In this document: positions 46,664 through 56,327 of the stretch, piece by piece
Position numbering within the stretch: the first letter of the stretch is position 1
Layout: each line of letters starts with the position of its first letter
Origin: Roseovarius carneus
GTDB lineage: Bacteria > Pseudomonadota > Alphaproteobacteria > Rhodobacterales > Rhodobacteraceae
Assembly (NCBI RefSeq): GCF_020141465.1
Contig: NZ_JAHSPD010000001.1
Location: forward strand, 1,718,374 to 1,782,373
DNA length: 64,000 bases
Direction of reading: 5' to 3'
Made by a program: the position numbers and the translations under genes
Notes under the pieces: generated by a model
The model's input: only the letters and a program-made list of their open reading frames with translations
Told to the model about the DNA's origin: nothing
Database searches by the model: none

Positions 46664-48295
46664 ATGACTGAAACGCTGATGCACAGGCTGGCATGGGGCG
46701 TCGCTGCGCTTTGCGTGGCACCGATCATTGCGGCCGCGTTGGCGGCGCTTGGCGGCGATCTGAGCACGTGGCGCGATGTTTTGTCATCGGTCCTGCCGCG
46801 CTACACGATCACCACGCTGATATTGGTCTCCATTGTTGCTCTGGGCACGGCGTTGATCGGCACGGGGGCGGCTTGGCTGGTCACAGTCTACAAGTTTCCC
46901 GGCGTGCGATGGCTGGAGGTGGCGCTGGCGCTGCCCTTGGCATTCCCTGCCTATGTCATGGCCTATGCCTATACGGATTTGTTGGATCATCCCGGCGCGG
47001 TCCAGAGCCTCTTGCGCGATCTGACCGGTTGGGGCCCGCGCGACTACTGGTTCCCTGAAATCCGGAGCCTTGGCGGGGCGGCGATGATGCTGACCTTTGT
47101 TTTATATCCATATGTTTACCTGCTGGCGCGTGCGTCTTTCCGGCAGCAAAGCTCAAACGCTTTTTTGGTCGCGCGCACCTTGGGCCGCGCGCCGATGCGG
47201 GCGTTTTGGCGGGTGGCCTTGCCGATGGCGCGGCCTGCGATCATGGGGGGTGTGTTGCTGGCTGTGATGGAGACGATTGCGGATTATGGCACGGTTGCGT
47301 TTTTCAACGTGCAGACGTTTTCCACCGGGATTTATCAGGCGTGGTTCAGCGTGGGCGATCGGGCGGCGGCGGCGCAATTGGCGCTATGCCTCTTGTTCTT
47401 CGCGCTGCTCTTGGCGGGGCTGGAGCGGGCACAACGCGGGAAAGCCCAACGTGCGGGCCGGGGTGGTGCGCGGTTTGAGGTCTTGGCCAAGCCTGAGTTG
47501 ACCGGCTGGAAAGGGTGGGGCGCATTTGCGCTCTGCATGGTGCCGGTGATGTTCGGTTTCGTGATCCCTGCGGTGATGCTCAGCGTGATGGCCGCAGGGT
47601 CGGGCCATAACATCAGCCAAGAGGTCTATTTGGGGCTGATGGTGAATTCGGTCACTTTGGCCAGTATCGCGGCGGTTCTGACCGTGCTCGGCGCAATATT
47701 GATCGGATTTCGGGCGCGCACTCGGCCCGGGCGCACCTCACGTGGCCTCGTGGTGGGCGCGGGGCTTGGCTATGCCGTGCCGGGGGGGGTGATTGCGGTG
47801 GGGCTGATGGTGCCGCTTGCGGGGCTCGACAATGCGATTGATGCGTTCATGGAGGCGCAGTTTGGCATTGATACCGGGCTTTTGATCACTGGGTCGATCT
47901 GGCTCATGGTGCTGGCCTATATGGCGCGGTTCATGGCGGCGGCTTTGAATGCCTATGACAGCGGAATGGCCACGGTGCCTGCGCATTACGACGCGATTGC
48001 GCGGTCCTTGGGGCAGGGGGCGGGGCGGCTTTTGTGGCGTGTCCATTTGCCCGTGGCGCGGACGTCCGTTTTGACGGCGCTGCTCATCGTGTTTGTCGAT
48101 GTGATGAAGGAATTGCCTGCCACGCTGATCCTGCATCCGTTTAATTTTCAGACACTTGCGGTGCGCGCCCATAGGCTTGCCTCGGACGAGCGGCTGGCGG
48201 AGGCGGCGGTGCCGTCGCTCGCGCTGGTGGCGTTTGGGCTTGTTCCTGTGCTGATCCTGTGCCGCGCGTTGGGGCGGGAGAGCGCGCGGGGGTGA
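46664..48295 (+). CDS. Ferric-type ABC transporter, fused permease (FbpB-like)
   Basis: Inner-membrane permease of 543 aa with two BPD halves in one chain, about twelve segments, as in iron(III) permeases FbpB/FutB. Each half has an EAA loop: LVARTLGRAPMRAFWRVALP near residue 170 and HYDAIARSLGQGAGRLLWRVHLP near 450, and the motif ELPATLILHPFNFQTLAV near the end is typical of ferric permeases. AGGGAGG precedes the start. No binding protein or ATPase gene of this type is adjacent; the upstream genes are modABC. Its partners must lie outside the window. Confidence 0.88.
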   Translation: MTETLMHRLAWGVAALCVAPIIAAALAALGGDLSTWRDVLSSVLPRYTITTLILVSIVALGTALIGTGAAWLVTVYKFPGVRWLEVALALPLAFPAYVMAYAYTDLLDHPGAVQSLLRDLTGWGPRDYWFPEIRSLGGAAMMLTFVLYPYVYLLARASFRQQSSNAFLVARTLGRAPMRAFWRVALPMARPAIMGGVLLAVMETIADYGTVAFFNVQTFSTGIYQAWFSVGDRAAAAQLALCLLFFALLLAGLERAQRGKAQRAGRGGARFEVLAKPELTGWKGWGAFALCMVPVMFGFVIPAVMLSVMAAGSGHNISQEVYLGLMVNSVTLASIAAVLTVLGAILIGFRARTRPGRTSRGLVVGAGLGYAVPGGVIAVGLMVPLAGLDNAIDAFMEAQFGIDTGLLITGSIWLMVLAYMARFMAAALNAYDSGMATVPAHYDAIARSLGQGAGRLLWRVHLPVARTSVLTALLIVFVDVMKELPATLILHPFNFQTLAVRAHRLASDERLAEAAVPSLALVAFGLVPVLILCRALGRESARG

Positions 48296-48438
48296 GGTGA
48301 TATGCAGGGGCAGGTTTGAAGGGCTGTTTTGCTGGGTGAATGGGTGGTTTGAGCCTTACCAAGACCTTCGATTTTCAAATAATATCGATGTCCATGGCCC
48401 AATGTGGACCATGGAGGCGTTCATCTGAAGCGACCGAT

Positions 48439-48849
48439 TTACGGGATGTGGCTCCAAATTTTCTGCGCAACCCTTGCGTTATCCGCAAGCTGCTGGGCTG
48501 GAATTTTGGACGATTGCGTCTGAATGCGATGAACAGTCAAACTAGGATTGGCAGCGATGTAGGCATTAATAGTGTCCACCGTGATGCCGCGCGACTTTGT
48601 TGCGCAGACCATGAGATCGCAGTTGTGTGTCTTAAAGCACTGAATGGCGTCTAATATCATAGCCCCTGTATCTCCAGCACTGCGAACACCAATCGTATAT
48701 TGATTAGAATTCTTGGTCAGCGGGCCAGCATACTTGATGTCACCACGTCTCGGGACCGAAAAGTTTGGTAAATTGGCCCGTGCAAAATCCTTAATTGACG
48801 TGGACTTACCGCTGTTCCCGACGCCCTCTACTACAATTAAAATCGCCAT
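48439..48849 (-). CDS. Orphan P-loop protein of unknown function
   Basis: A 136-aa protein with a Walker A motif right at the N-terminus, VEGVGNSGKSTS (P-loop GVGNSGKST, residues 9-17), then a region ending in CDLMVCATKSRG near residue 80 that could hold a Walker B-like strand (D-L-M-V-C). No other domain is seen. A strong TAGGAG site precedes ATG 48849. Composition is lower in GC than the neighbours: 48601-48660 and 48661-48720 each have 27 G+C of 60. It stands alone between the permease and clpP, and its function is not known to me. Confidence 0.65.
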   Translation of the reverse strand: MAILIVVEGVGNSGKSTSIKDFARANLPNFSVPRRGDIKYAGPLTKNSNQYTIGVRSAGDTGAMILDAIQCFKTHNCDLMVCATKSRGITVDTINAYIAANPSLTVHRIQTQSSKIPAQQLADNARVAQKIWSHIP

Positions 48850-49313
48850 TTTACTCTCCTATTTATAACGACAAACTAACGGCTGGAAGCACGGTTTGCT
48901 AGTGTTTTCAGCATTACCGCATTCGGTAGCCGATAATTCGACGAGCAAGCGTTTGGGCAGTGATAGGCGCTAAATAGCTGCGGGTATTCTAGGCATTATG
49001 GGTGTTCATTTCCTGCTATCGCTCGAGAATCCACACGTGACGGCACCCCGTTACTCACATGGCAGCGAAAATCCACTTTCCGCCAAATTTGCGATGTTGG
49101 CTGCAAATCGCGCCATAGTCGGTTTGTCCGCTTAGCCGCCATTGGCCGTTAAACCTGCACTATCATCATCGATATGATGAGATTTGAAAGATGGCGCGAG
49201 GTCGGGAGTGGGACAAAATACCCACCCGCCCTTGCAGGCCCTAGGGCGCAATACTAAGACTCCCTTAGGACCTGATCCGATAAGGATCGCACATAACCAG
49301 CAGGCAGGTGCAT
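48850..49313. other. AT-richer intergenic region upstream of clpP
   Basis: 464 bases without a gene I can support. It contains the P-loop gene promoter on the left, the dyad TCATCAT-CGAT-ATGATGA at 49163-49180, and GATCC-GATAA-GGATC at 49274-49288 near clpP. CTTGCA followed about 14 bases later by an AT-rich element at about 49228-49256 might be a heat-shock-type clpP promoter. No tRNA, insertion sequence or gene remnant was recognised. Confidence 0.45.
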
Positions 49314-49949
49314 ATGAACGACCCGATTGACACATACATGAATACACTCGTGCCGATGGTGGTCGAGCAGACCAGCCGGGGCGAGCGGGCCTATGACATT
49401 TTCTCGCGCCTCTTGAAGGAACGGATTATTTTCCTCAGTGGCCCTGTGCATGACGGTATGTCGTCGCTGATCGTGGCGCAGCTTTTGCATCTGGAGGCGG
49501 AGAACCCGTCCAAAGAAATCTCCATGTATATCAACAGCCCCGGCGGTGTCGTGACCTCTGGTTTGTCGATTTATGATACGATGCAGTATATCCGGCCTGC
49601 GGTCTCGACGCTTGTGGTCGGTCAAGCGGCCTCGATGGGCTCGCTCTTGCTGACTGCGGGCGAGAAGGGGATGCGTTTCTCGCTGCCCAACAGCCGCGTG
49701 ATGGTTCACCAGCCTTCGGGTGGCTACCAAGGTCAGGCCACGGATATCATGATCCACGCCCAAGAAACCCAAAAACTGAAGACGCGTCTCAACCAGATTT
49801 ATGTCAAGCATACGGGCCAGACATTGAAAAAGGTCGAGGATGCTCTGGAACGCGACAACTTCATGTCGGCGGAAGATGCGAAGAACTGGGGTTTGATCGA
49901 CGAGATTGTCGAGAACCGCAGCAAGGTGGAAGACGATAAAAAGGCCTAG
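49314..49949 (+). CDS. clpP: ATP-dependent Clp protease, proteolytic subunit
   Basis: Serine protease subunit that forms the 14-mer chamber for ClpX or ClpA. The 211-aa protein has the catalytic Ser107 in [13 protein letters not shown], His132 in [11 protein letters not shown] and the Asp in [14 protein letters not shown] 49314 follows AGGCAGG; a GTG at 49308 would add two residues. clpX follows after 126 bases, as usual in alphaproteobacteria. No unusual features. Confidence 0.97.
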   Translation: MNDPIDTYMNTLVPMVVEQTSRGERAYDIFSRLLKERIIFLSGPVHDGMSSLIVAQLLHLEAENPSKEISMYINSPGGVVTSGLSIYDTMQYIRPAVSTLVVGQAASMGSLLLTAGEKGMRFSLPNSRVMVHQPSGGYQGQATDIMIHAQETQKLKTRLNQIYVKHTGQTLKKVEDALERDNFMSAEDAKNWGLIDEIVENRSKVEDDKKA

Positions 49950-50075
49950 GTCACAGCTCTGTGCGGGCGGCCATTTTCAGATTGTGGCCGCTCCGCCCCT
50001 GTCCTAAGCTGGATTACAAATGCGCTCCGGGATTGTGTCAATGCGAGCCTGCGCGCTGCGCTCGAAAGGTAGATC

Positions 50076-51341
50076 ATGTCGAATAACTCTGGCAGCGACA
50101 GCAAGAACACCCTCTATTGTAGCTTTTGCGGCAAGAGCCAGCATGAGGTGCGCAAGCTTATTGCGGGCCCCACGGTCTTCATATGCGACGAATGTGTCGA
50201 GCTTTGCATGGACATTATCCGCGAAGAAACACGCTCGGCGGGGCTGAAATCCTCAGACGGGGTGCCGACACCGCGCGAGATTTGTGACGTGCTGGATGAC
50301 TACGTGATCGGGCAGGCCACGGCGAAACGGGTTTTGTCCGTCGCGGTGCATAACCATTACAAACGGCTTAACCATTCCGGGAAATCCGGAGAAATTGAAT
50401 TGTCGAAATCCAATATCCTGCTGATTGGCCCTACGGGCTGCGGCAAGACGTTGCTGGCGCAGACGCTGGCGCGGATTCTCGATGTGCCGTTCACAATGGC
50501 GGACGCCACCACCCTGACCGAGGCGGGCTATGTCGGTGAGGATGTGGAGAATATCATCCTCAAATTGCTGCAAGCGTCCGAGTATAACGTCGAGCGCGCG
50601 CAGCGCGGCATCGTCTATATTGATGAGGTCGACAAGATCACGCGCAAGTCCGAGAATCCCTCGATCACCCGCGATGTGTCGGGTGAGGGCGTGCAACAGG
50701 CGCTCTTGAAGCTGATGGAGGGCACGGTTGCCGCGGTTCCGCCACAAGGTGGTCGTAAACATCCTCAGCAGGAATTCCTGCAAGTGGATACCACCAACAT
50801 ACTTTTCATCTGTGGCGGGGCCTTTGCAGGTCTCGACAAGATTATCGCGCAGCGCGGCAAGGGCAGCGCCATGGGCTTTGGTGCGGATGTGCGTGACGAG
50901 AGCAAGAAGGGCATCGGCGAGTATTTCAAGGATCTGGAGCCTGAGGATCTGTTGAAATTCGGCCTGATCCCAGAGTTTGTCGGGCGTCTTCCGGTGATCG
51001 CTACGCTGGAGGATCTGGACGAGGATGCGCTTGTGACGATCCTGACACAGCCCAAGAACGCTCTGATCAAGCAATACCAGCGTCTCTTTGAGCTTGAGGA
51101 TGCGCAGCTGAGCTTCACCGATGATGCGCTGACCTCGATCGCCAAGCGCGCGATTGAGCGCAAAACCGGCGCGCGTGGCCTGCGGTCAATCCTTGAGGAT
51201 ATCTTGCTCGACACGATGTTTGAGCTGCCGGGTCTGGCGAATGTGGGTGAGGTCGTCGTCAATGATGAGGCGGTGAACTCGGACGCGGAGCCCTTGCTGA
51301 TCTATGCCGATCCCAAGAAGGAAGAGGCCAGCGCGGGCTGA
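50076..51341 (+). CDS. clpX: ATP-dependent Clp protease, unfoldase subunit
   Basis: AAA+ unfoldase that recognises tagged or damaged proteins and feeds them to ClpP. Residues about 10-45 form the C4 zinc finger ([16 protein letters not shown] and [13 protein letters not shown]). Walker A is GPTGCGKT near residue 125, Walker [11 protein letters not shown] near 185, and sensor motifs follow ([13 protein letters not shown]; the pore loop GYVGEDVE). The 421-aa length is standard. It is transcribed in the clpP direction and ends in a terminator. Confidence 0.98.
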   Translation: MSNNSGSDSKNTLYCSFCGKSQHEVRKLIAGPTVFICDECVELCMDIIREETRSAGLKSSDGVPTPREICDVLDDYVIGQATAKRVLSVAVHNHYKRLNHSGKSGEIELSKSNILLIGPTGCGKTLLAQTLARILDVPFTMADATTLTEAGYVGEDVENIILKLLQASEYNVERAQRGIVYIDEVDKITRKSENPSITRDVSGEGVQQALLKLMEGTVAAVPPQGGRKHPQQEFLQVDTTNILFICGGAFAGLDKIIAQRGKGSAMGFGADVRDESKKGIGEYFKDLEPEDLLKFGLIPEFVGRLPVIATLEDLDEDALVTILTQPKNALIKQYQRLFELEDAQLSFTDDALTSIAKRAIERKTGARGLRSILEDILLDTMFELPGLANVGEVVVNDEAVNSDAEPLLIYADPKKEEASAG

Positions 51342-51406
51342 TTTTTTGCCCGCCGCAAGCCCCGAGCGGAGCGTGCGGAAGGCCATTGCGGATATGACAG
51401 TTTTAT

Positions 51407-51434
51407 AAGGCGCGTCCTTGCCGGCGCGCCTTTT
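51407..51434 (+). terminator. Rho-independent terminator after clpX
   Basis: AAGGCGCG at 51407-51414 pairs with CGCGCCTT at 51425-51432, with a ten-base loop, followed by TTTTCCTT. It lies 66 bases after the clpX stop. Confidence 0.75.
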
Positions 51435-51505
51435 CCTTGTGACGCGCCACTGGACCTTTGAGTGGTGATACGCCATATCTGAGGGGATGAAATCCGGAGG
51501 TCCTG

Positions 51506-51889
51506 ATGGGCATTCTTAAGACTTTGCTGCGCTCGGTCACATGGTGGCATGGGCAGACATTGAACACGCAACTTTGGACGTGGCGCAAAGGCGTCAAGGT
51601 CGGTGAGGATGCGCAAGGCAACAGCTTTTACCACACGCGCGACGGCAAGCGGCGCTGGGTGATTTTCAACGGTGAGGCTGAGGCGAGCCGCGTCGGCCCC
51701 GAGTGGCACGGCTGGCTGCACCACACCTATCAAGAGCCGCCCACGCAGAGTCCCTTGCCCCGCAAGGTATGGGAAAAGCCGCATCAGGAGAATCTGACAG
51801 GCACGGCGCTGGCTTATGCGCCTGCGGGATCACTCCGGCGGGCTGAGCCGAAGGAGCGCCGCGATTACGAGGCGTGGAGCCCGGAATAG
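51506..51889 (+). CDS. NDUFA12-type complex I accessory subunit
   Basis: Homologue of the mitochondrial B17.2/NDUFA12 subunit, found as an accessory subunit in alphaproteobacterial complex I. The 127-aa protein shows [45 protein letters not shown] (in parts: [28 protein letters not shown]). GGAGG precedes the start. It is followed after four bases by an MlaD-like gene. The rest of nuo is not in the window. Confidence 0.93.
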   Translation: MGILKTLLRSVTWWHGQTLNTQLWTWRKGVKVGEDAQGNSFYHTRDGKRRWVIFNGEAEASRVGPEWHGWLHHTYQEPPTQSPLPRKVWEKPHQENLTGTALAYAPAGSLRRAEPKERRDYEAWSPE

Positions 51890-51893
51890 GGAT

Positions 51894-52352
51894 ATGTCGG
51901 AAAACAAAACAGAGATTATCGTGGGTGGCGCCGTCTTAGCGGCTGCTATCGGGTTTTTGGTCTATGCGGGGCAGGTCACCGGGTTTTCCACGGGCGGTGA
52001 GGGCTATGAGCTGAACGCCAGCTTCCGCTCTGCGGATGGGATCGACGTGGGCACGGATGTGCGCCTTGCGGGTGTCAAGGTGGGCCGGGTGACGGCCATG
52101 AACCTCGACCCCGAGACATACCGCGCAGGCACGACCTTTACCGTCACTCAAGGCATCAGCGTGCCGGATGACAGCGCGGTTGCGATCTCGTCTGAGGGCC
52201 TTTTGGGTGGGAATTACGTCGAGATTTTGCCCGGTGGCTCGCCCTTCGTCTTTGAGGCGGGTGATACGATTGAATTCACCCAAGGATCAGTCAGCCTTGT
52301 GTCGCTTTTGATGAAATTCGTTGGCGGGGATGACGGCGGTAGCGCGGAATGA
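51894..52352 (+). CDS. mlaD: MlaD-like phospholipid-transport protein
   Basis: Periplasm-facing, membrane-anchored MCE protein of the Mla system that moves phospholipids between the membranes. The 152-aa protein has one N-terminal membrane segment (IIVGGAVLAAAIGFLVYAGQ, residues about 8-27) and a single MCE domain (ELNASFRSADGIDVGTDVRLAGVKVGRVTAM in parts, and ISSEGLLGGNYVEI). ATG 51894 is four bases after the NDUFA12 stop. The other mla genes are not adjacent. Confidence 0.9.
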   Translation: MSENKTEIIVGGAVLAAAIGFLVYAGQVTGFSTGGEGYELNASFRSADGIDVGTDVRLAGVKVGRVTAMNLDPETYRAGTTFTVTQGISVPDDSAVAISSEGLLGGNYVEILPGGSPFVFEAGDTIEFTQGSVSLVSLLMKFVGGDDGGSAE

Positions 52353-52705
52353 TGCGGAGTGTCGCGGTTGCATGTCTCCTCGCGGCGCCCGCTTTTGCGC
52401 AGCAGGAAGTGATGGCTGGCACTGGCGCTGTTTTGCGCGCGCTCGACAAGGTGAATGGGGATGTCACGGATATCACCATCGCGCCCGGTGAGCAGGCCGG
52501 GTTTGGCCGACTTGTTGTGCGCATGGCGCAGTGCCGCTATCCGGCCGGGAACCCTGCGGGGGATGCGTTTGCATTTCTCACGATGCGCGATATCGACGCG
52601 GATGAGGACATGTTTTCGGGCTGGATGGTTGCCTCATCTCCGGCTCTGAACGGGCTTGATCATCCGCGCTACGATGTCTGGGTCATGCGCTGCAAGACTG
52701 AGTGA
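52349..52705 (+). CDS. DUF2155 exported protein
   Basis: A 118-aa exported protein of family DUF2155, function unknown. The signal peptide is MMRSVAVACLLAAPAFAQ; the mature part has LRALDKVNGDVTDITIAPGE and FSGWMVASSPALNGLDHPRYDVWVM, the conserved end of the family. Its start overlaps the mlaD stop (ATGA) and its last 37 bases overlap the convergent aat gene. In this order it is typical of Rhodobacterales. Confidence 0.85.
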   Translation: MMRSVAVACLLAAPAFAQQEVMAGTGAVLRALDKVNGDVTDITIAPGEQAGFGRLVVRMAQCRYPAGNPAGDAFAFLTMRDIDADEDMFSGWMVASSPALNGLDHPRYDVWVMRCKTE

Positions 52706-53319
52706 GTGTCTGCGTCGAGCGGGACTGCATGAATATCTGCGCGTGTGGCGAGGGCCAATTCGAGCCGCAGGTGGTACGTGCTGCGTGATATCTCTTTCGC
52801 ACCAAGGCTTTCGAGATGCGATGTGATAAATTGCGTATCAAACAGAGTGAAGCCGCAGCGGCGTAGGTGATCTACCAGATGCGCAAGCGCGCGTTTTGAG
52901 CCGTCAACCCGCGCCGAAAACATGCTCTCTCCGAAGAACGCCGATTGCAGCGCCACACCGTAGACGCCCCCTGTAAGCGCGCCGCCCTCCCAAACCTCAA
53001 GTGAATGGGCGTGGCCCATGTGGTGCAACGCGCTGTAAAGGCTTCTAATTTCTGCGCTGATCCATGTCTCATCGCGCGCGGCACAGCCGTCAACCACGCC
53101 CTCGAAATCCGCATTCAGGCTGACCGTGTAGCCGCCGCGCCGCATCCGCCGCGCAAGGCTTCGGGAGATATGAAACCCATCCAGCGGAAGGATGCCGCGC
53201 CGCTTGGGATCGACCCAGTAAATCTCTGGGTCCTCGCGGCTTTCGGCCATGGGGAATATGCCCGCGGCATATGCGTTGAGCAAAAGGGCGGGCGTGAGGG
53301 TGAAATTATCATCCTTCAT
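52669..53319 (-). CDS. aat: Leucyl/phenylalanyl-tRNA-protein transferase
   Basis: Adds Leu or Phe to the N-terminal Lys/Arg of proteins, marking them for the ClpA-type N-end rule pathway. The 216-aa protein has YAAGIFPMAESREDPEIYWVDPKRRGILPLD in the first third (shown here in parts), VEGVVDGCAARDETWI-like as FEGVVDGCAARDETWI, and GVYGVALQSAFFGESMFS. It lies 18 bases after accC on the same strand and is convergent with the DUF2155 gene. Confidence 0.95.
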   Translation of the reverse strand: MKDDNFTLTPALLLNAYAAGIFPMAESREDPEIYWVDPKRRGILPLDGFHISRSLARRMRRGGYTVSLNADFEGVVDGCAARDETWISAEIRSLYSALHHMGHAHSLEVWEGGALTGGVYGVALQSAFFGESMFSARVDGSKRALAHLVDHLRRCGFTLFDTQFITSHLESLGAKEISRSTYHLRLELALATRADIHAVPLDADTHSVLQRMTQTS

Positions 53320-53337
53320 CTGTGCCCTTTCCCGTCG

Positions 53338-54687
53338 TCATCCCCGCAGGTTCGTCTCCAGCCACTTTTCAAGCCAGTGGATGTTGTAGCTGCCCGCCTG
53401 AATATCGGGCTCTTGCAGCAGCGCATGGAATAGCGGGACAGTCGTGTCCACTCCGTCCACGATCAACTCCCCCAGAGCGCGGTTCAGCCGGGCCAGTGCG
53501 GCAGGGCGGTCGGGCCCATGCACGATCAATTTGCCAATCAGCGAATCGTAATAGGGCGGGATCGTGTAGCCATCATAAAGCGCACTATCCATCCGCACGC
53601 CCAGCCCACCGGGGGCGTGGAACTGTGTGATCTTGCCGGGGCGTGGTGCGAATTCGGGCAGTTTCTCGGCGTTGATGCGCACTTCAATGGCGTGGCCGTT
53701 GATCTTCAGATCATCCTGGCCAAACGACATGGGCAGGCCTTCGGCGACGCGGATCTGCTCGCGCACAAGGTCCACACCGAAGATGGCTTCGGTCACTGGG
53801 TGTTCGACCTGAAGCCGGGTGTTCATCTCGATGAAATAGAACGCGCCGTTTTCATAAAGAAATTCAATCGTGCCCGCGCCCGTGTAGTTGATCCGGGCAA
53901 TGGCATCGGCGCAAATCTTGCCGATCGATGCGCGCTCTTCGGGGGTGATCGTGGGGCCGGGGGCCTCCTCAAACACTTTTTGGTGACGGCGTTGGAGCGA
54001 GCAATCGCGCTCGCCCAGATGCACAGCACCGCCTTTGCCATCGCCGAAGACCTGAATTTCGATATGGCGCGGGGTGGTGAGATATTTCTCGATATAGACT
54101 TCGGGGTTGCCGAACGCTGCTTTGCCCTCGGCGCGCGCGGTTTGAAATGCGCTTTCCATATCGGCAGCTGTCTGCGCCACTTTCATGCCGCGCCCACCGC
54201 CGCCCGCCGTGGCCTTGACGATCACGGGGTATCCTACTTCCTCACCAATCCGCTTGGCCTCTGCCAGATCCGCCACGCCGCCTTCGGAGCCGGGCACGCA
54301 GGGCACGCCAAGCTCCTTCATCGTGTCCTTGGCGGTGATCTTGTCACCCATGACGCGGATATGCTGCGCCGTGGGGCCGATAAAGGTCAGGCCGTGATCT
54401 TCGACGATTTGCACAAAATTGGCGTTTTCCGACAGGAACCCATAGCCGGGATGGATCGCCTGCGCACCGGTGATTTCGCATGCGGCGATGATCGCGGGGA
54501 TCGACAGGTAGCTTTCGGTGCTGGAGGGCGGGCCGATGCAGACCGATTCGTCGGCCATGCGCACATGCATCGCATCGGCGTCGGCTGTGGAGTGTACCGC
54601 GACCGAGGCGATGCCCATCTCGCGCGCGGCGCGGATCACCCGGAGGGCGATCTCGCCGCGATTTGCCACTAGGATTTTATCGAACAT
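53338..54687 (-). CDS. accC: Acetyl-CoA carboxylase, biotin carboxylase subunit
   Basis: ATP-grasp enzyme that carboxylates biotin on AccB, the first step of fatty acid synthesis. The 449-aa protein shows [20 protein letters not shown] at the N-terminus, the Gly-rich loop [13 protein letters not shown] near residue 162, [20 protein letters not shown] near 232 and [16 protein letters not shown] near 286. It starts ten bases after accB on the same strand, so the pair forms the usual accBC operon. Confidence 0.97.
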   Translation of the reverse strand: MFDKILVANRGEIALRVIRAAREMGIASVAVHSTADADAMHVRMADESVCIGPPSSTESYLSIPAIIAACEITGAQAIHPGYGFLSENANFVQIVEDHGLTFIGPTAQHIRVMGDKITAKDTMKELGVPCVPGSEGGVADLAEAKRIGEEVGYPVIVKATAGGGGRGMKVAQTAADMESAFQTARAEGKAAFGNPEVYIEKYLTTPRHIEIQVFGDGKGGAVHLGERDCSLQRRHQKVFEEAPGPTITPEERASIGKICADAIARINYTGAGTIEFLYENGAFYFIEMNTRLQVEHPVTEAIFGVDLVREQIRVAEGLPMSFGQDDLKINGHAIEVRINAEKLPEFAPRPGKITQFHAPGGLGVRMDSALYDGYTIPPYYDSLIGKLIVHGPDRPAALARLNRALGELIVDGVDTTVPLFHALLQEPDIQAGSYNIHWLEKWLETNLRG

Positions 54688-54697
54688 TGCGCGTGCC

Positions 54698-55192
54698 TTA
54701 TTCGATGATCATCAAGGGAGAACCATATTCCACGGCGGCACCATCTTCCACCATGATCCGCTTGACCGTGCCGCCACGCGGGGCGGGGATGTGGTTCATG
54801 GTCTTCATCGCCTCAATAATCAAAAGCGTGTCGCCCTCGTTCACTTGATCCCCTACGGAGGCAAAGGACGGCGCACCGGGTTCGGCCTGCATATAGACTG
54901 TGCCGACCATGGGCGACGTGACCGCGCCGGGATGGCTTGCGGGATCGTCGACCGATGCGGCAGGGGCTGTTGCTGTGGCCGCAGGGGCCGCCAATGCGGC
55001 GGCAGGAGCGGGGGCTTGGGCCAGCATCTGCACCGCCGGGGCGGCCTCGATCTTGCGGCTCACGCGGACATTCAGGCTGTCGTCGGGGCCATAGTCGCGT
55101 TTGACCTGAAGCTCTGTCAGGTCATTGTCGTTGAGAAGTTCAGCCAGCGCTTTGATGAAGGCCACGTCGTCGGAATTGGGTGATTTGGGCAT
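54698..55192 (-). CDS. accB: Acetyl-CoA carboxylase, biotin carboxyl carrier protein
   Basis: Carries the biotin arm between the carboxylase and transferase sites. The 164-aa protein has an N-terminal part ([24 protein letters not shown] in parts), a flexible Ala/Pro-rich linker (about residues 50-85) and the C-terminal biotinyl domain with the target Lys130 in IIEAMKTMN. The linker is typical in length. It leads the accBC operon; a 233-base divergent region separates it from an SDR gene. Confidence 0.97.
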   Translation of the reverse strand: MPKSPNSDDVAFIKALAELLNDNDLTELQVKRDYGPDDSLNVRVSRKIEAAPAVQMLAQAPAPAAALAAPAATATAPAASVDDPASHPGAVTSPMVGTVYMQAEPGAPSFASVGDQVNEGDTLLIIEAMKTMNHIPAPRGGTVKRIMVEDGAAVEYGSPLMIIE

Positions 55193-55425
55193 TGAGTTCC
55201 TCGAACCGGTGCCGCCCTTTTGTGCATGGCGGCTTGCTTGTTTGGGTCGTTATAGGCCATGCGCTGCTGTGAGAAAAGCAGGCAGTTGCCCCATGAGGTG
55301 GGGTATGACGGCTGTGATTGCGGGGCGCTAGGGGAAATTACTGTAAATTCGATCACGTGGCGCACAAAAATTCTCTTGTTTTGCGTCGAGACTGCTGGCT
55401 GCGATAAAATGAAGAGGCTTTGGGA

Positions 55426-56226
55426 ATGGTTGATTTGACGGGGCGCACGGCGCTTGTGACGGGCGGGATGCAGGGCGTGGGGCGCGGCGTGGCGCGGGCG
55501 TTTGCACGGGCGGGTGCGCGGATCGCGCTGAATGATCTGCCGGGGCGGGATGCGAGCGCGGTGCTGGCCGAGCTTGCGGAGCTGGGCGCGGGCGGTGTGC
55601 AGTATTTTGGCGCTGATCTGGAGCAGCCTGCGCAGATTGACGCAATGTTGGCGCAGGTTGCCGCATGGGGCGCGGTCGATATCTTGGTGAACAATGCGGG
55701 GATCGGGCAGACGGGGCCGCTGGCTGATTTGCCGCGCGCGGTATGGGACCGGGTGCTGGCCATCAATCTCAGCGCGCCCTTCGCTTTGATGCAGGGGCTT
55801 TTGCCGGGCATGTCCGCGCGCGGGTATGGTCGTGTGATCAACGTGGCCTCTATTCACGGGCTGGTCGGCAATCCAGGCAAGGCGGCCTATGCAACCGCAA
55901 AACACGGTCTGGTGGGCCTCAGCCGCGTGGCTGCGATGGAATATGCCGAGGCCGGAAGCCGCATGTCGGGCGGGGTGACGGTGAACGCAATCTGCCCCGG
56001 TTGGGTCGACACGCCTTTAGTGCAGAGCATGGTGGCCGCGCGTCAAGACGCGCTGGGCACCACGCGGGAGGAGGCAATTGCGAACCTTCTGGGCACCAAG
56101 CAACCCACAAGGCGTGGCATCGACCCTGAGGAGATTGGCGCGATGGCACTATGGCTGACCGACCCGCTGTCGCATAACGTGACCGGCGCGGCCCTGCCCC
56201 TGGATGGGGGCTGGACGGCACATTAG
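55426..56226 (+). CDS. SDR, 3-hydroxybutyrate dehydrogenase-like
   Basis: A 266-aa classical SDR. TALVTGGMQGVGRGVARAF is the cofactor motif, DILVNNAGIG the second, NVASIHGLVGNPGKAAYATAKHG (in parts) gives Ser, Tyr and Lys of the active site. VTVNAICPGWVDTPLV is the segment found in 3-hydroxybutyrate dehydrogenases, so that activity is likely but other sugar or acid substrates are possible. ATG 55426 follows AAGAGG; a TTG at 55420 is less likely. Divergent from accB. Confidence 0.85.
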   Translation: MVDLTGRTALVTGGMQGVGRGVARAFARAGARIALNDLPGRDASAVLAELAELGAGGVQYFGADLEQPAQIDAMLAQVAAWGAVDILVNNAGIGQTGPLADLPRAVWDRVLAINLSAPFALMQGLLPGMSARGYGRVINVASIHGLVGNPGKAAYATAKHGLVGLSRVAAMEYAEAGSRMSGGVTVNAICPGWVDTPLVQSMVAARQDALGTTREEAIANLLGTKQPTRRGIDPEEIGAMALWLTDPLSHNVTGAALPLDGGWTAH

Positions 56227-56327
56227 GACGCGCCAGACAACCCCTGCCTTGCCAAACTGTTCCAAACAGCCTAGCTAGCGCCTCAATACGCGGTCGCAGC
56301 CTACCCGCTCAAAACAAGGACGAGATA

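Noticed and set aside
43846-48910. 12-base inverted repeat TGAAAACACTAG at 43846-43857 and CTAGTGTTTTCA at 48899-48910 flanking the mod-permease segment
   Set aside because: Matches of this length are expected by chance in 64 kb, and no transposase, target duplication or composition break is seen at both ends.
56227-56327. Possible preQ1 riboswitch upstream of queC
   Set aside because: The 101 bases contain CCTAGCTAGC-like segments, but I could not build the preQ1 fold or find the conserved tail.
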